This document shows positions 25,849 through 34,341 of a stretch of 64,000 nt of DNA, piece by piece. The stretch is from Solirubrobacter pauli (GTDB taxonomy: Bacteria > Actinomycetota > Thermoleophilia > Solirubrobacterales > Solirubrobacteraceae). The DNA is taken from contig NZ_RBIL01000002.1 in assembly GCF_003633755.1 (NCBI RefSeq), positions 248,001 through 312,000 on the forward strand, written 5' to 3'. Both the position numbers and the translations under genes were made by a program. Under the pieces are notes generated by a model. It was not told the origin of the DNA, made no database searches, and saw only the letters and a list, made by a program, of their open reading frames with translations. Numbering within the stretch: position 1 is the first letter of the stretch; every line of letters starts with the position of its first letter.

Positions 25849-26495
25849 GCACGATCTACCGCGAACGTCCCGCCGCCGGTGAGGCCGAAGGCCTGCTGGT
25901 CCTCCACCACGGCCGCGGCGCCGACGAGCATGACCTGTTGAGCCTCGGCGACACGCTCGACCCCGAGCGGCGGCTGCACGTCGTCACGCCGCGTGCGCCG
26001 CTCACGCTGGGCGGCTGGCCGGGCTACCACTGGTACGTCGTGCCGCGGGTCGGCTACCCCGACCACGAGACGTTCCACAACGCCTACCGCGGGCTCGCCG
26101 ACTTCCACGACGAGCTGTGGGAGCGGACGGGGATCGCGCCGGAGAAGACGATCTTCGGCGGGTTCTCGATGGGCTCGGTGATGAGCTACTCGCTCGGCCT
26201 CGGCGCCGACCGGCCGACCCCCGCGGGCATCCTCGCCTTCAGCGGCTTCATCCCGGTCGTCGACGACTGGCAGCCGGACCTGGACAAGCGGCCGCGCGTG
26301 TTCATCGCCCACGGTCGGCAGGACCCGGTGATGGAGGTCGGCTTCGCGCGGCGCGCGAAGGACCTGCTGGAGGCCGGCGGGCTCGACGTCGAGTACCACG
26401 AGTCCGACGCCGCGCACCACATCGACCCGGCCCACGTCCCGGCCGCGATCGACTTCGTCGGGCGGACGCTGGTAGGGGAGCGCGCTCCAAGATAG
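25845..26495 (+). CDS. Phospholipase/carboxylesterase-family hydrolase (MhqD-like)
   Basis: 216 aa from ATG 25845, coupled to the dioxygenase gene. Alpha/beta hydrolase with LLVLHHGRGADEHDLLSLG, nucleophile Ser108 in GGFSMGSVMS, aspartate in AHGRQDPVMEV and histidine in ESDAAHHIDP. This is the small esterase family containing B. subtilis MhqD. The pair suggests quinone or aromatic-electrophile detoxification. No MarR-type regulator is adjacent. Confidence 0.82.
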   Translation: MSTIYRERPAAGEAEGLLVLHHGRGADEHDLLSLGDTLDPERRLHVVTPRAPLTLGGWPGYHWYVVPRVGYPDHETFHNAYRGLADFHDELWERTGIAPEKTIFGGFSMGSVMSYSLGLGADRPTPAGILAFSGFIPVVDDWQPDLDKRPRVFIAHGRQDPVMEVGFARRAKDLLEAGGLDVEYHESDAAHHIDPAHVPAAIDFVGRTLVGERAPR

Positions 26496-26544
26496 GGAGG
26501 GTCTCCCGATGTGCCGCGGGGCTCGGATCGGTGAACTCCGCGGC

Positions 26545-27357
26545 ATGACGACGATCCCTTCTGAGCTCAAGACGCGCCACCGTGCGATGTGGGCCAGCGG
26601 CGACTACCCGGGAATGGTCGAGACCTTCCTGACGCCGCTCGGCCCACGGCTCGTCGACGCGTGCCGGGTCGGCCCCGGCACGCGCGTGCTGGACATCGCC
26701 GCCGGCACCGGCAACGCCTCGATCCCCGCCGCCGAGCGCGGCGCGAAGGTCACCGCCTCCGACCTCACGCCCGAGCTGCTGCACGCGGGCGCCGGCCGCA
26801 CCGACCTCGAGCTGGACTGGGTCGTCGCGGACGCGGAGTCGCTCCCGTTCGAGGACGAGACGTTCGAGGTCGTGATGTCGGCGATCGGCGTGATGTTCGC
26901 CCCGCACCACCAGGACGCCGCCGACGAGATCGTGCGCGTGTGCGAGACCGGCGGGACGGTCGGGCTGCTGAGTTGGACGCCCGAGGGCATGCTCGGCGCG
27001 CTGTTCCGCACCATGGCGCCGTACGCGCCGCCGCCGCCTCCGGGCGCGCAGGCGCCGCCGCTGTGGGGCGGGGAAGGGCATCTGCGCCGCCTGTTCGGCG
27101 ACCGCGTGGAGTGGACGTCGCTCGAGCGCGAGGTGCTGGAGATCACGTGCTTCACAGAGGCCCGCGACTACGGCGCGCTGTTCAAGGCCCGCTACGGCCC
27201 GACGATCGCGGTGCGCGCGAACGCCGAGCGCAACGGCCGCGCGGACGAGTTCGACGCGGCGCTGGACGCCTTCTGCGAGGAGTGGAACCTCGCCGGCCCC
27301 GGCGAGCCCGCGCGCTTCGAGATGGAGTACCTACTCGCGGTCGGCAGCCGAACTTAA
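26545..27357 (+). CDS. Class I SAM-dependent methyltransferase
   Basis: 270 aa from ATG 26545 (MTTIPSELKTRHRAMWASGDYPGM). SAM motif I VLDIAAGTGNAS (48-59), acidic Asp in TASDLTPELL, motif AESLPFEDETFEVVMSAIGVMFAPHH. UbiE/MenG-like fold; the substrate cannot be told. The stop codon TAA is supplied by the 31-bp palindrome at 27349, and the last 27 bases overlap the convergent LuxR gene. Confidence 0.8.
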   Translation: MTTIPSELKTRHRAMWASGDYPGMVETFLTPLGPRLVDACRVGPGTRVLDIAAGTGNASIPAAERGAKVTASDLTPELLHAGAGRTDLELDWVVADAESLPFEDETFEVVMSAIGVMFAPHHQDAADEIVRVCETGGTVGLLSWTPEGMLGALFRTMAPYAPPPPPGAQAPPLWGGEGHLRRLFGDRVEWTSLEREVLEITCFTEARDYGALFKARYGPTIAVRANAERNGRADEFDAALDAFCEEWNLAGPGEPARFEMEYLLAVGSRT

Positions 27358-29874
27358 ACGTCCAGGACGTTTAAGTTCGCGGCGGGACGTGACGCCCAGC
27401 TTCGACAGGACCGCGGAGACGTGGTGGTCGACGGTCTTGGTCGAGATGACCAGGGCCTGCGCGATCTCCGCGTTGGTCGCGCCGGTGCGGAGCTGGGCGA
27501 GCACCTCCGACTCGCGGGGCGTGAGCCCGCCGGGCGCGTTGCGGCTGGCGGGGCGCGGCCCGCGCGGGATCTTGCGCACCCCGTTGGCGCGTAGCCGCCG
27601 GCGCAGGTGCGCCGCCGTGCGGCTGGCGCCGAGCCGGTCGTAGACCTCGAGCGCCTCGACGTCGCCGGCCTCGGCGAGCGCGCCGGCGGCCTCATATGGG
27701 TACTGCATCCGCTGCCACGCGGCGGCCGCCGCGCGCCAGTCGCCGGCGGCCGCGAGCGCGTACGGCTCCGGGTCCTCCGGGTGGCCGGGGACGTCGCGGC
27801 CCGCGCGGCGCAGCCACATCGCCATGTCGGCCCGGACCCAGGGCTGCCGGCGTTCGTCGGCGAGCGCGTAGGTGGCCTCGAGGTGGGGGAGCTGCTCCTC
27901 GAGCCGGTCGTCGAGCCAGGCGTGCTCGGCCAGGCCGGCGACGGTCGGCGCGATCCGCTGCAGCTCGCCCGTCGCGGTCGCCCAGCGCCACGCCTCGTCG
28001 AGCGTGGCGCCCGCTTCCGGCTCGCCGCGCCGCGCCTGGAGGCGGCCGAGGCAGACCAGCCCGGGGCAGAGGCTCACGCCGCGCTGCTCGCCGAGGTCGA
28101 GCGACGCGCGCGCGTTGGCCTCGGCGGCGTCCCACTCCCCGCGGTAGAGGTGGACGTTCGCGCGGACGCCGAGCGCGTACTGCAGGTAGCCGTAGAGCTC
28201 GTGCTCGCGCGCGAACGTGAGCGCGGCGTCGAGGTCGGCGTCCACGCGGGTGTCCTCGCGCCGGCGCGACAGCGTGGCCGTGGCGCGGTTGATCAGCGCG
28301 CGGCAGGCGTTGTCGTCGTCGCGCGTGAGCTCGATCGCCTCCGCCAGCAGCGCCCGGCCGCGTTCGTGCTCCGGCCCGCCGATCAGCGCGGTGCCGACGT
28401 TGGTGAGCGCATGCACGACGGTCTCGTCGTCGCCGAGCCAGCGGGCCATGGTCGCGGCGCGCTGGCCGAGCTCGATCGCCGCCCGCAGGTCGTCGCCGAG
28501 CATGGCCAGCTGGGACTGCGTGCTCAGCGCCATCGCCAGCTCGCGCGTGGCCCCGAGCGGCTCCAGGATCGCGATCGCCTCATCGCCCGCCGCGAGCGCC
28601 TCCGGGCCGCGGCCGGACCACCACAGCAGGCGTGAGAGCCTGCGCAGGTCGTCGCCGAGCCGGCACGGGTCGTCGGCGTGGCGCTCGGCGAGCGTCCGCC
28701 GCGCCTCGATCCCGCGCTCGGGCCAGCCGCTCAGGTACGCCTCGACGGCGACGCCTTCGAGCGCCTCCTCGCCCGCGCCCGCCTCGAGCGCCGCCTCCCA
28801 CTGCTCGAGTGCCTGCTGGTGCGCGGCGCCCGCGGCCCGGGCGGCCCGGGGCGCGAGCCGGAGGATCGCCTCGGTGTCGCCGCAGCGCCGCGCGTGGTGC
28901 GCGAGCCTCGCGGGATCGTCGTGGCCGGCGAACTCCAAGGCGCCCAGCACCTGCCGGTCCAGCTCGCGCCGGCGCAGCGGCGGGATGCTGTCCTCGACCG
29001 CGCGCCGCGCGAGGTCGTGCCGGAATGCGAGCGCCTCGCCCTGCAGGTGCAGCAGGCCGGCGGCGATGCACTCGTCGATCGCGGCCGCCGGCTCGGCGAA
29101 CAGCCACAGCTCGGTCGCGCCCGGCACGACCGCTGCGAGCTCCACCACCGCCCGCGCCCGCTCCGACAGCGCGCCGACGCGCAGCTCGACCGCGTCCCGC
29201 ACGCTCGCGGGCACGCCGTCGCCGCCCGCCGCGAGCGCCTCGGTGACGAAGAACGGGTTGCCGCCGGTGACGGCGTGCAGGTCGGGCGCGTCGCGGCCCG
29301 CGAGCCGCGCGACGGCGGCGGGGGAGAGCGCGCCGGGCTCGATCCGCTCGCCCGGCAGCGAGGAGAGGACGCGCCGGACCTCGCGCCGCGCGTCCGGCCG
29401 CGCCGTGATGACGAGGCAGCCGGGCGCGCGCGGGCGCGAGCCTGCCCCCGCGGGCCGCGCGGCGCCGGTCGCGCCGCTCGCGCCGCTCGCGCCGGCCCCA
29501 CGGGCGAGGCCCCGGCCCAGCAGCGCGACGACGTCCAGCGTGGCGTCGTCCGCCCAGTGGAGGTCCTCGATCACCAGCAGCGCGGCGTTCGCCAGGGCCG
29601 CACGGGCCGCGGCGAGGACGTCCTCCCGCGCGCCGTCGGCGACGGCGCGGGCGAACGCGCCGCCGACCTGGCCGGCGACGTCGCGCAGCGGGCCTAGGGG
29701 GCGGGGCGTGATCAGCGGGTCGCAGGCGCCCCAGAGCGCGTGGCGGCCGTGCGCGGCGGAGGCCACCAGCGCCGTCTTGCCGATGCCGGCCTCGCCGAGC
29801 ACGACGACGACCCCGCCGGTCTCGATCGCCGTCTCCAGCGCGGCTCGCTCGTGATCTCGCTCAAGCAGCTCCAA
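27331..29874 (-). CDS. LuxR-family regulator with N-terminal AAA/STAND ATPase (LAL type)
   Basis: 847 aa from TTG 29874 (LELLERDHERAALE), chosen because the family typically starts with LLERExE and no ATG/GTG lies nearby. N-terminal ATPase with Walker A GEAGIGKT (27-34) and Walker B LLVIEDLHWADD. Long central TPR-like helical region (about 350-770). C-terminal LuxR HTH: LTPRESEVLAQLRTGATNAEIAQALVIS plus KTVDHHVSAVLSKLGV. The C-terminal tail is encoded by a palindromic repeat. Starts 20 bases after the EamA gene on the same strand, so the two may be cotranscribed. Inducer unknown. Confidence 0.85.
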   Translation of the reverse strand: MELLERDHERAALETAIETGGVVVVLGEAGIGKTALVASAAHGRHALWGACDPLITPRPLGPLRDVAGQVGGAFARAVADGAREDVLAAARAALANAALLVIEDLHWADDATLDVVALLGRGLARGAGASGASGATGAARPAGAGSRPRAPGCLVITARPDARREVRRVLSSLPGERIEPGALSPAAVARLAGRDAPDLHAVTGGNPFFVTEALAAGGDGVPASVRDAVELRVGALSERARAVVELAAVVPGATELWLFAEPAAAIDECIAAGLLHLQGEALAFRHDLARRAVEDSIPPLRRRELDRQVLGALEFAGHDDPARLAHHARRCGDTEAILRLAPRAARAAGAAHQQALEQWEAALEAGAGEEALEGVAVEAYLSGWPERGIEARRTLAERHADDPCRLGDDLRRLSRLLWWSGRGPEALAAGDEAIAILEPLGATRELAMALSTQSQLAMLGDDLRAAIELGQRAATMARWLGDDETVVHALTNVGTALIGGPEHERGRALLAEAIELTRDDDNACRALINRATATLSRRREDTRVDADLDAALTFAREHELYGYLQYALGVRANVHLYRGEWDAAEANARASLDLGEQRGVSLCPGLVCLGRLQARRGEPEAGATLDEAWRWATATGELQRIAPTVAGLAEHAWLDDRLEEQLPHLEATYALADERRQPWVRADMAMWLRRAGRDVPGHPEDPEPYALAAAGDWRAAAAAWQRMQYPYEAAGALAEAGDVEALEVYDRLGASRTAAHLRRRLRANGVRKIPRGPRPASRNAPGGLTPRESEVLAQLRTGATNAEIAQALVISTKTVDHHVSAVLSKLGVTSRRELKRPGRLSSAADRE
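27349..27379. repeat. 31-bp perfect palindrome, copy 2
   Basis: Perfect inverted repeat: 15-base arms either side of one central A at 27364, AT-rich centre-flanks with CTTAAACG and CGTTTAAG. It spans the convergent 3' ends of the methyltransferase (whose TAA stop it provides) and the LuxR gene (whose C-terminal KRPGRLSS it encodes). Homologous to the imperfect copy at 19032-19062. It could act as a bidirectional terminator stem, but there is no T-tract. Confidence 0.85.
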
Positions 29875-29894
29875 CGAGCGCGAGCCTATTCCCG

Positions 29895-30746
29895 TCAGGT
29901 CTGCGCGAGCAATACGGCTGCCACGACCAGGACCCCACCGAGAACCCCCGCGAGGCCGATCGTCTCGCCGAAGACGGCGAACGCGAGCAGGACGGTCACG
30001 AGCGGCTCGACGGTCGCGAGGATCGACGCGCGCGTGGGCCCGACCCGCGCGAGGCCGGCGAAGAACAGCGCGACCGCGGCGACGGTCGACACGCCCGCCA
30101 GGCACAGCAGCCACCACCAGCCCGCGACGGTCAGCTCGCCCGGCTGGAACTGGCCGACGAGCACGGCGCCGACCGTCAGCGCGCCCGCCGCGCCCGTGCA
30201 GACGAGCGCCGCGAGCGTGAGCGGCGACATCCGCTTCGCCACGCTCTCGCTCACGAGGATGTAGCCGCTGTACACGACGGCCGCCGCGAGGCCGAGCGCG
30301 ACGCCCACGGGGTCCAATCCGCCCGCGCCACCGACGACCAGCACGAGCCCCGCCGACGACGAGGCGAGCGCGACCACGCGCCGCCGCGTCAGCACCTCGC
30401 GCCCGAGCGCCACGGCCGCCACCGCGACGATCACCGGGAAGGTGAACACGAGCAGCGACAGCACGCCGGCGTCGATCCGCGGCAGCGCCGCGAAGTACAG
30501 CCCGGCCTGCAGCGCGTACCCGCCCGCGCCGAGCCCGAGCGCGAGCAGCACGTCGCGCCGCTCCAACCTGAAGAGGGACTGTCCCTCTTTAGCGACAAAT
30601 GTCGCGTTTCCGGCCCAGAAGAGCCCCGACGCGAACAGGAAGCGGAGCGCCAGCAGCGTCCCGACCGTGGCGCCCTCCGCGTAGGCGAGCTTGCCGAACA
30701 CGGCCATCGCGCCGAACGCGGCGCCCGAGGCGAGGCAGAAGTACAT
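29895..30746 (-). CDS. EamA/DMT-family permease
   Basis: 283 aa from ATG 30746, about ten hydrophobic segments arranged as two EamA repeats (for example MYFCLASGAAFGAMAVFGKLAY and VAKRMSPLTLAALVCTGAAGALTVG). Probably exports or imports a small metabolite or amino acid. Unusual: the short cytosolic stretch VAKEGQSLFRLERR is encoded by two adjacent perfect palindromes (30571-30605), as if inserted in frame. Divergent from a LysR regulator that may control it. Confidence 0.85.
   Translation of the reverse strand: MYFCLASGAAFGAMAVFGKLAYAEGATVGTLLALRFLFASGLFWAGNATFVAKEGQSLFRLERRDVLLALGLGAGGYALQAGLYFAALPRIDAGVLSLLVFTFPVIVAVAAVALGREVLTRRRVVALASSSAGLVLVVGGAGGLDPVGVALGLAAAVVYSGYILVSESVAKRMSPLTLAALVCTGAAGALTVGAVLVGQFQPGELTVAGWWWLLCLAGVSTVAAVALFFAGLARVGPTRASILATVEPLVTVLLAFAVFGETIGLAGVLGGVLVVAAVLLAQT
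30571..30605. repeat. Two adjacent perfect palindromes inside the EamA gene
   Basis: First: AAGAGGGAC, one central T, GTCCCTCTT (30571-30589). Second: GCGACA, two A, TGTCGC (30592-30605). Both are AT-richer than the surrounding gene and are followed in frame without disrupting the protein. The single-base-centre design resembles the 31-bp palindromes at 19032 and 27349. Confidence 0.75.
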
Positions 30747-30803
30747 GGCGCGCAGCTTCCTCCGCGCATCGTCAAGGAGCGATGCCGATTCCTATCGGTT
30801 TTC

Positions 30804-30820
30804 CGGTAGCGTTGCTACCG
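30804..30820. promoter_or_regulatory. Palindrome directly before the LysR start codon
   Basis: CGGTAGC, three bases, GCTACCG, ending one base before the A that precedes ATG 30822. It lies in the 75-base gap between divergent eamA and lysR genes. LysR proteins usually bind such dyads to control themselves and the divergent gene. Candidate operator; no Shine-Dalgarno is visible, so lysR may be read from a leaderless transcript. Confidence 0.5.
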
Positions 30821-30821
30821 A

Positions 30822-31682
30822 ATGCTCGAGCTGCGACGCCTTCGCCTGCTGCGGGAGCTGCACGAGCGCGGCACGATCGCCGCCGTCGCCGACGCGCTCC
30901 AGTTCACGCCCTCGGCGGTCTCGCAGCAGCTCGCGATGCTCGAGCGCGAGGCGGGCGTGAAGCTGATCGAGAAGGCCGGCCGGGGCGTCAAGCTCACCGA
31001 TCCCGGGCTGGTGCTGGTCGAGCACGCCGACGCGCTGCTGCAGCGCGCCGCGCTGGCCGAGGCGGACCTCGCGGCGGCGGCGGGCGACATCGCCGGGCGC
31101 GGACGGGTCGCGGCGTTCCAGTCGGCGGCCTTCAAGCTCGCGCTCCCGGCCATCGCGGCGCTGCGCGAGAGCGCGCCCCGCCTGCGCTGCGAGCTGGTCG
31201 AGGGCGAGCCGGAGATGGCGCTGCCGATGCTCGCGCTGGGCGACCTCGACCTCGTGATCGGCGACGAGTGGGACCACCACACGTGGCGGCTCTCGGACGC
31301 GCTCACCCGCTACCCGCTGCTGCGCGACCCGCTGATGCTGGTCGGCTCGGACCGGCCGCTGCGCGAGCTCAAGGACGCGCACTGGGCCGCGGGCCACCCG
31401 GGGATGTCGTGGGAGGAGAGCCTGCGTGGCGTGTGCCGCGAGCACGGCGGCTTCGAGCCGGACATCCGGCATCGCTCGAACGACGCCAACGTCGCGCTGG
31501 CGCTCGCCGCGCGTGGGCTCGCGACGACGCTGCTGCCGCGCCTCGTGCTCGGAGACGACGTGCCCGCCACGCCGGTCCCGTCGAGCCGCACGATCTACGC
31601 CGTGATCCGCACCGCCGACGTGCGGCGCCCGAGCACCCGCGCCCTGCTCGCCGCGATCCGTGATCAACTTCCAGCCTCATGA
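30822..31682 (+). CDS. LysR-family transcriptional regulator
   Basis: 286 aa from ATG 30822. N-terminal winged HTH (1-60): MLELRRLRLLRELHERGTIAAVADALQFTPSAVSQQLAMLEREAGVKL. The rest is a periplasmic-binding-like effector domain (FQSAAFKLALPAIAALRE, LVIGDEWDHH). Divergent from the EamA permease, the classic arrangement of a regulator and its exporter. Overlaps the next gene by 4 bases (ATGA). Confidence 0.88.
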   Translation: MLELRRLRLLRELHERGTIAAVADALQFTPSAVSQQLAMLEREAGVKLIEKAGRGVKLTDPGLVLVEHADALLQRAALAEADLAAAAGDIAGRGRVAAFQSAAFKLALPAIAALRESAPRLRCELVEGEPEMALPMLALGDLDLVIGDEWDHHTWRLSDALTRYPLLRDPLMLVGSDRPLRELKDAHWAAGHPGMSWEESLRGVCREHGGFEPDIRHRSNDANVALALAARGLATTLLPRLVLGDDVPATPVPSSRTIYAVIRTADVRRPSTRALLAAIRDQLPAS

Positions 31683-32032
31683 ACCGCGCGGTCCTCGGCC
31701 TGCTCTCGCTCCTGCTGCTGCTGTTCTGCCTGCCCTGGTCGGCGTTCGCGTTGCTGCTGGTGTTCGGGATCGCGCCGTACGAGGCCGAGGGCGTCTGCTA
31801 CGCCGGCCGTCCGCTGTGGGCGATCGGGCAAGCGCTGGTCGCGGTCGCCGGGATCGCGCTCACCGGCAAGGCCACGCTCGCCGGCCTGGCGGCCGCCGCG
31901 CAGGGGCACCGCGACGTCGGCCGGCGGTGGCTGTGGCTCGGGTACGCGCTGCTGGCGGTCGGCGCCTGGGTGTTCATCCTCGTCGCGCTCGAGCCGGACG
32001 GGACCCGCGTGGACACATCCCGCTGCGCGTAG
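31679..32032 (+). CDS. Small membrane protein of unknown function
   Basis: 117 aa from ATG 31679, coupled to lysR. Three hydrophobic segments: about 5-30 (GLLSLLLLLFCLPWSAFALLLVFG), 50-72 and 88-105. Short loops, with a C-terminal SRCA. No family recognised. The gene is probably real because the start is coupled and the hydrophobic pattern is coherent. Confidence 0.65.
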   Translation: MNRAVLGLLSLLLLLFCLPWSAFALLLVFGIAPYEAEGVCYAGRPLWAIGQALVAVAGIALTGKATLAGLAAAAQGHRDVGRRWLWLGYALLAVGAWVFILVALEPDGTRVDTSRCA

Positions 32033-32052
32033 CCCGGTACTGTCGCGGCACT

Positions 32053-33768
32053 TTGCGCCTTCTCGCCGCCGTCCTCCTCGTCTTCGCCGCGTTCGCCGCG
32101 CCCGCCGTCGCCGCCACCGAGTGCCCGTCCGGCGCGCGCTGCGGCAAGATCGACGTGCCGGTGGACCGCTCCGGCGCCGTGGCCGGCACGTTCCCGATCG
32201 CGTACGCGACCCTGCCCGCGACGGGCCCGCGCGTCGGCACCGTGTTCTTCCTCGCGGGCGGCCCGGGCGAGGCGGCGATCATCTACACCACCGAGCTCGC
32301 GACCGAGCTCGCGCCGATCCGCGACGCGTACGACATCGTGGTCGTCGACCAGCGCGGCACCGGTCGCTCCGGGGAGGTCGACTGCCGGTCGGGCGGCGGC
32401 TTCGGCGACGACGCCGTCGAGGGCTGCGCGAAGGAGCTCGGGAAGCGGCGCGCGTTCCTGACGACGGAGGAGACCGCGCGGGACCTGGAGGACCTGCGCG
32501 CCGCGCTCGGCCTGGAGAAGATCGTCCCGCTCGGCGTCTCGTACGGGACGAAGGTGGCGGGTGAGTACGCGCGCCGGTTCCCCGAGCGCACGGCGGCGGT
32601 CGTGCTCGACTCGCCGACCGGCGTCGGGCCGATCGACCTGCTGTTCCTGCAGGGGATCGCGGCGGCGCCGCGGGTGTTGCGCGAGGCGTGCGCGACCGGT
32701 CCGTGCGCCGAGTCGGTCAAGGACGCGGCCGTGGCCCTCTACGCGGCCGTCAAGCGCGTGGGCGGGCGCGGCCTGCCCGCGCAGGTCGGCCCGGCGGAGC
32801 TCGCGGAGAAGACGCGGATCAAGGAGGACTTCGTGCTCAACGCGCTCCTGCTCGGCGACGCCGACGCCGGGCTGCGCGCGGACCTCCCGGCCGCGCTGCT
32901 CTCGCTCTCGCGCGGCGACACCGCACCGGCCACGCACCTCCTCGAGCGCCTGATCGTCGCCTACGCGCAGGCCCCCGACGAGGACGACGAGGACGAGTCC
33001 ACGGACGAGCCCGACTCCGGCACGTCCCGCTACCTCGCCACCGCCTGCCTCGAGGCCGCGCTGCCGTGGGCGACCACGTCGGCGCCCGCCACCCGGCGCG
33101 ACGCGCGCCGCGCGTACATCCGGCAGCTCGGCCCGGGCCCGTTCGCCCCGTTCAAGCCGTCGACCGTCTGGGACGGCTCGCCGCTGGACCTGTGCCTGAA
33201 CTGGCCCGCGACGCCCGCGCCCGAGCCGGTCCCCGAGGCCGGCCCCGACGTGCCGGTGCTCGTCCTGTCGGGCCGAGCGGACCTGCGCACCCCGCTCGAG
33301 CTCGCGACCCGCGTCGCCGCCGACTACCCGCGCGCGACCCTGCTGGACGTGCCGCACGTGGGGCACTCCGTGATCTCCGCCGACCGCTCGGGCTGCGCCG
33401 TGCGCGGCCTGGAGACGTTCCTGAACGGCGCCGCACCGGCACCGTGCACGGCCGCGGCGGCCGTCCCCGCGGCCCGCTACCTGCCCGCGTCGGCCCGCGG
33501 GTTGAGCGCCAGGCAGGCCGCCCGCTCCACGGTCGACGCCCTGCTGCACGACCTGGTCGCGACGCGCGTGGTGGCCGGCCGGCGCGCGCGGTACGAGCTG
33601 CTGGGCCTGCGCGGCGGCGAGGCGACCGTGCGCAACGGCCGCCTGACGCTGAGCCGCGTCGCCTGGTTCCGCGGTGTGCGCGTGACCGGCAGCGTGAGCG
33701 CGAAGACGGGCAAGGGCCGCGTGACCGTCACCGGGCCCGGCAAGCAGCGCCGGACCGTACGGCTCTAG
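32053..33768 (+). CDS. Secreted alpha/beta hydrolase, TAP-like (tripeptidyl aminopeptidase family)
   Basis: 571 aa from TTG 32053, placed so that a signal peptide (LRLLAAVLLVFAAFAAPAVAA) opens the protein; no ATG or GTG fits. FFLAGGPGEAA oxyanion region, VVVDQRGTGRSG, nucleophile in PLGVSYGTKVAGEYARRFP, aspartate in VLVLSGRADLRTPLE and histidine in DVPHVGHSVI, the last two in the TAP-like C-terminal domain. An acidic stretch EDDEDESTDEPDSG lies mid-protein. Likely an exported peptidase. Confidence 0.82.
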   Translation: MRLLAAVLLVFAAFAAPAVAATECPSGARCGKIDVPVDRSGAVAGTFPIAYATLPATGPRVGTVFFLAGGPGEAAIIYTTELATELAPIRDAYDIVVVDQRGTGRSGEVDCRSGGGFGDDAVEGCAKELGKRRAFLTTEETARDLEDLRAALGLEKIVPLGVSYGTKVAGEYARRFPERTAAVVLDSPTGVGPIDLLFLQGIAAAPRVLREACATGPCAESVKDAAVALYAAVKRVGGRGLPAQVGPAELAEKTRIKEDFVLNALLLGDADAGLRADLPAALLSLSRGDTAPATHLLERLIVAYAQAPDEDDEDESTDEPDSGTSRYLATACLEAALPWATTSAPATRRDARRAYIRQLGPGPFAPFKPSTVWDGSPLDLCLNWPATPAPEPVPEAGPDVPVLVLSGRADLRTPLELATRVAADYPRATLLDVPHVGHSVISADRSGCAVRGLETFLNGAAPAPCTAAAAVPAARYLPASARGLSARQAARSTVDALLHDLVATRVVAGRRARYELLGLRGGEATVRNGRLTLSRVAWFRGVRVTGSVSAKTGKGRVTVTGPGKQRRTVRL

Positions 33769-33798
33769 CGCCACGGCCGGGCGGCGCCGGACAGGGCC

Positions 33799-33874
33799 GT
33801 GCTGGCTGCGCCGCGCCGTGCGGGCTGCGCCGCGCCGTGCGGGCTGCGCCGCGCCGTGCTGGCTGCGCCGCGCC
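33799..33874. repeat. 19-bp tandem repeat, four copies
   Basis: Four head-to-tail copies of GTGCKGGCTGCGCCGCGCC (K = G or T at one position) at 33799, 33818, 33837 and 33856, in the 174-base gap after the TAP-like hydrolase gene. The outer copies carry T and the inner two G. No spacers, so not CRISPR. A simple minisatellite; it may be variable between strains. Confidence 0.85.
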
Positions 33875-33942
33875 GTGGCGCCGCACCGCGCGGGCGCGCA
33901 CCCGAGCGTCGTGCCGCTCACCTGTGCGGTTATGCTCAGCAC

Positions 33943-34341
33943 ATGGGCCGGCTGGCGATCTCGCCGCTGCACCGCGCGCTCGTCCTGGCGACGCTCGCCG
34001 CGAACGGGCTCGTCGCGCTGGCGGCGCTCGTCGACTCGGCCGAGGCGTTCATCCTGATCCTCGGGTTCGCGGCGATGCCCGCGGCGCTGCTGTGGCTGGA
34101 GCCACACCCGCGGGCGTTCCGCTTCACGGCGGCGTCGCTCGCGCTCGCGTACGGGACGATCGCGGTCGTGCTGCTGCTGTTCGGCGGGCTCGTGTTCGCG
34201 CCCGCCGCGGTGCTGCTCGGATGGACGGCGCTGATGCCCAACGGCGACGGCCGCCTGCGTCAGTACCTCTGGGTCGTGCTGTGGTTCGCGGTCGCGATGA
34301 TGCTCGTGATCACCACGCTGCTGCTCATCGCGCGGCTGTGA
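33943..34341 (+). CDS. Hypothetical membrane protein
   Basis: 132 aa from ATG 33943. Four hydrophobic segments (about 10-32, 35-52, 62-98 and 108-130), e.g. FRFTAASLALAYGTIAVVLLLFGGLVF. No family recognised. The last 17 bases overlap the convergent aminotransferase gene. Preceded by the 19-bp tandem repeat. Confidence 0.62.
   Translation: MGRLAISPLHRALVLATLAANGLVALAALVDSAEAFILILGFAAMPAALLWLEPHPRAFRFTAASLALAYGTIAVVLLLFGGLVFAPAAVLLGWTALMPNGDGRLRQYLWVVLWFAVAMMLVITTLLLIARL

Noticed and set aside
33799-33874. CRISPR array
   Set aside because: Repeats are contiguous with no spacers, and no cas genes are near.
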